Assembly: GCA_031271075.1 (NCBI GenBank)
Contig: JAISWN010000331.1
Span: forward strand, 1-13,034
Length of the DNA stretch: 13,034 nucleotides
DNA from: Treponema sp.
GTDB lineage: Bacteria; Spirochaetota; Spirochaetia; Treponematales; Breznakiellaceae
Reading direction: 5' to 3'
Shown here: one piece after another, positions 12,709-13,034 of the stretch
Position numbering within the stretch: position 1 is the stretch's first letter
Layout: each line of letters begins with the position of its first letter
The notes under the pieces: model-generated
What the model saw: only the letters and a program-made list of their open reading frames with translations
Databases searched by the model: none
What the model was told of the DNA's origin: nothing
Program-made: the position numbers and the translations under genes

Positions 12709-13034
12709 GTGCGGATCATGGTGATGGGGCCGGTTTCCTGCGGCAAAACCACCCTCTGCCAGTACCTTGCCGGGCTTCCCCGGATCTATGTAAAAACCCA
12801 GACCGTGGGACTCGTCGGCAACGCCATCGACACGCCGGGGGAATACCTGGAGAACCGCAGCATGAGAAGCCGGCTCGTGGTAAGCGCGGCGGACGCGGGC
12901 CTCGTCCTTTTCCTCCAGGACAGCACAAACCCGAATGTTTACTTTTCCCCCGGACAGGCCGCCATGTTTGGAATCGCCGCGGCGGGAGTCATCACCAAAA
13001 CGGATCTATCCTCCCCGGAGGAGATACGCCGGGC
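12709..13034 (+). CDS. eutP: EutP, P-loop NTPase (3' end beyond window)
   Basis: The first 108 codons of a Ras-like P-loop NTPase; the frame is open at the right edge. It starts with GTG at 12709, three bases after eutS; ATG at 12718 is a less likely alternative. The Walker A loop GPVSCGKTT spans residues 7-15, the G3 motif DTPGEY is at 41-46, and ITKTD (95-99) carries the G4 motif TKTD. All match EutP, where E. coli has GTVGAGKTT and IDTPGEYF. EutP is conserved in eut loci, and acetate kinase activity has been reported for Salmonella EutP, which would fit acetyl-phosphate made by PduL. The cysteine in the P-loop (SCGKTT) is a small difference from E. coli. The length of the full protein cannot be seen. 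Confidence 0.93.
   Translation, partial: MRIMVMGPVSCGKTTLCQYLAGLPRIYVKTQTVGLVGNAIDTPGEYLENRSMRSRLVVSAADAGLVLFLQDSTNPNVYFSPGQAAMFGIAAAGVITKTDLSSPEEIRR

Larger units (their letters stand above)
1854..13034 (+). other. Ethanolamine-utilisation microcompartment operon (eutA to eutP, incomplete at right)
   Basis: Thirteen consecutive same-strand genes encode the lyase and its support proteins (EutA, EutB, EutC, EutT, PduS), the downstream enzymes (acylating aldehyde dehydrogenase, PduL), five shell proteins (EutL, EutM, EutN, PduT, EutS) and EutP. Four junctions overlap. The only large gap (225 bp, eutA-eutB) is filled by a repeat element. The gene order resembles the EUT2-type loci of Firmicutes more than the enterobacterial operon. 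eutH, eutG, eutQ and any regulator are absent here and may lie beyond the right edge. Confidence 0.9.

Noticed and set aside
1-13034. CRISPR array, tRNA, rRNA or prophage genes
   Set aside because: No regularly spaced repeats, tRNA cloverleaf or ribosomal RNA signature sequences were recognised on either strand, and every long frame is accounted for by the genes listed.

Overview
The window is a nearly complete ethanolamine-utilisation (eut) bacterial microcompartment operon on the + strand, from about 1854 to beyond the right edge. On its left it is preceded by a lipoprotein gene and a thioredoxin gene. Gene identities rest on recalled family sequences and visible motifs; no database search was possible. 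The organism is probably a GC-rich spirochaete related to Treponema (low-to-moderate confidence). Reasons are the lamin-tail lipoprotein, the EUT2-like gene order, and the Firmicutes-like EutT and aldehyde dehydrogenase in a genome that does not look enterobacterial.

Layout. Positions 1-349 are non-coding, AT-rich in part, and full of inverted repeats. Positions 350-1387 encode a secreted lipoprotein with a lamin-tail domain. A short convergent gap with a hairpin follows, then trxA on the minus strand (1447-1770). A compact divergent region (1771-1853) separates trxA from eutA. From there every gene reads rightward: eutA, [MITE-like repeat element 3291-3488], eutB, eutC, eutL, a CoA-acylating aldehyde dehydrogenase, eutM, eutT, a pduL-type phosphotransacylase, eutN, pduS, pduT, eutS and eutP (cut by the window end). 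Stop and start codons overlap at eutB/eutC, eutM/eutT, eutN/pduS and pduS/pduT. All other gaps within the operon are under about 75 bp, apart from the 225 bp eutA-eutB gap that holds the repeat element.

How the genes work together. EutBC, the adenosylcobalamin-dependent lyase, splits ethanolamine into acetaldehyde and ammonia inside a protein shell. EutA reactivates the lyase. EutT makes adenosylcobalamin, and PduS probably reduces the corrinoid. The aldehyde dehydrogenase converts acetaldehyde to acetyl-CoA, and PduL recycles CoA by making acetyl-phosphate. EutP may be tied to acetate formation. The shell is built from EutM (hexamer), EutL and PduT (trimeric tandem-domain tiles), EutS (bent hexamer) and EutN (pentameric vertex).

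Most noteworthy points: (i) a roughly 198 bp MITE-like element between eutA and eutB; (ii) a phosphotransacylase carrying an extra C-terminal module that resembles the N-terminus of the neighbouring EutT; (iii) an EutT without the HX11CCX2C metal motif of the enterobacterial enzyme; (iv) a Pdu-type redox pair, PduS plus PduT with its pore cysteine, inside a eut operon; (v) probable encapsulation peptides on three cargo enzymes. No ethanolamine permease (eutH), alcohol dehydrogenase (eutG), eutQ, or regulator (eutVW/eutR) is visible here. The window is best read as an unusual version of a known system, not as a wholly new one.
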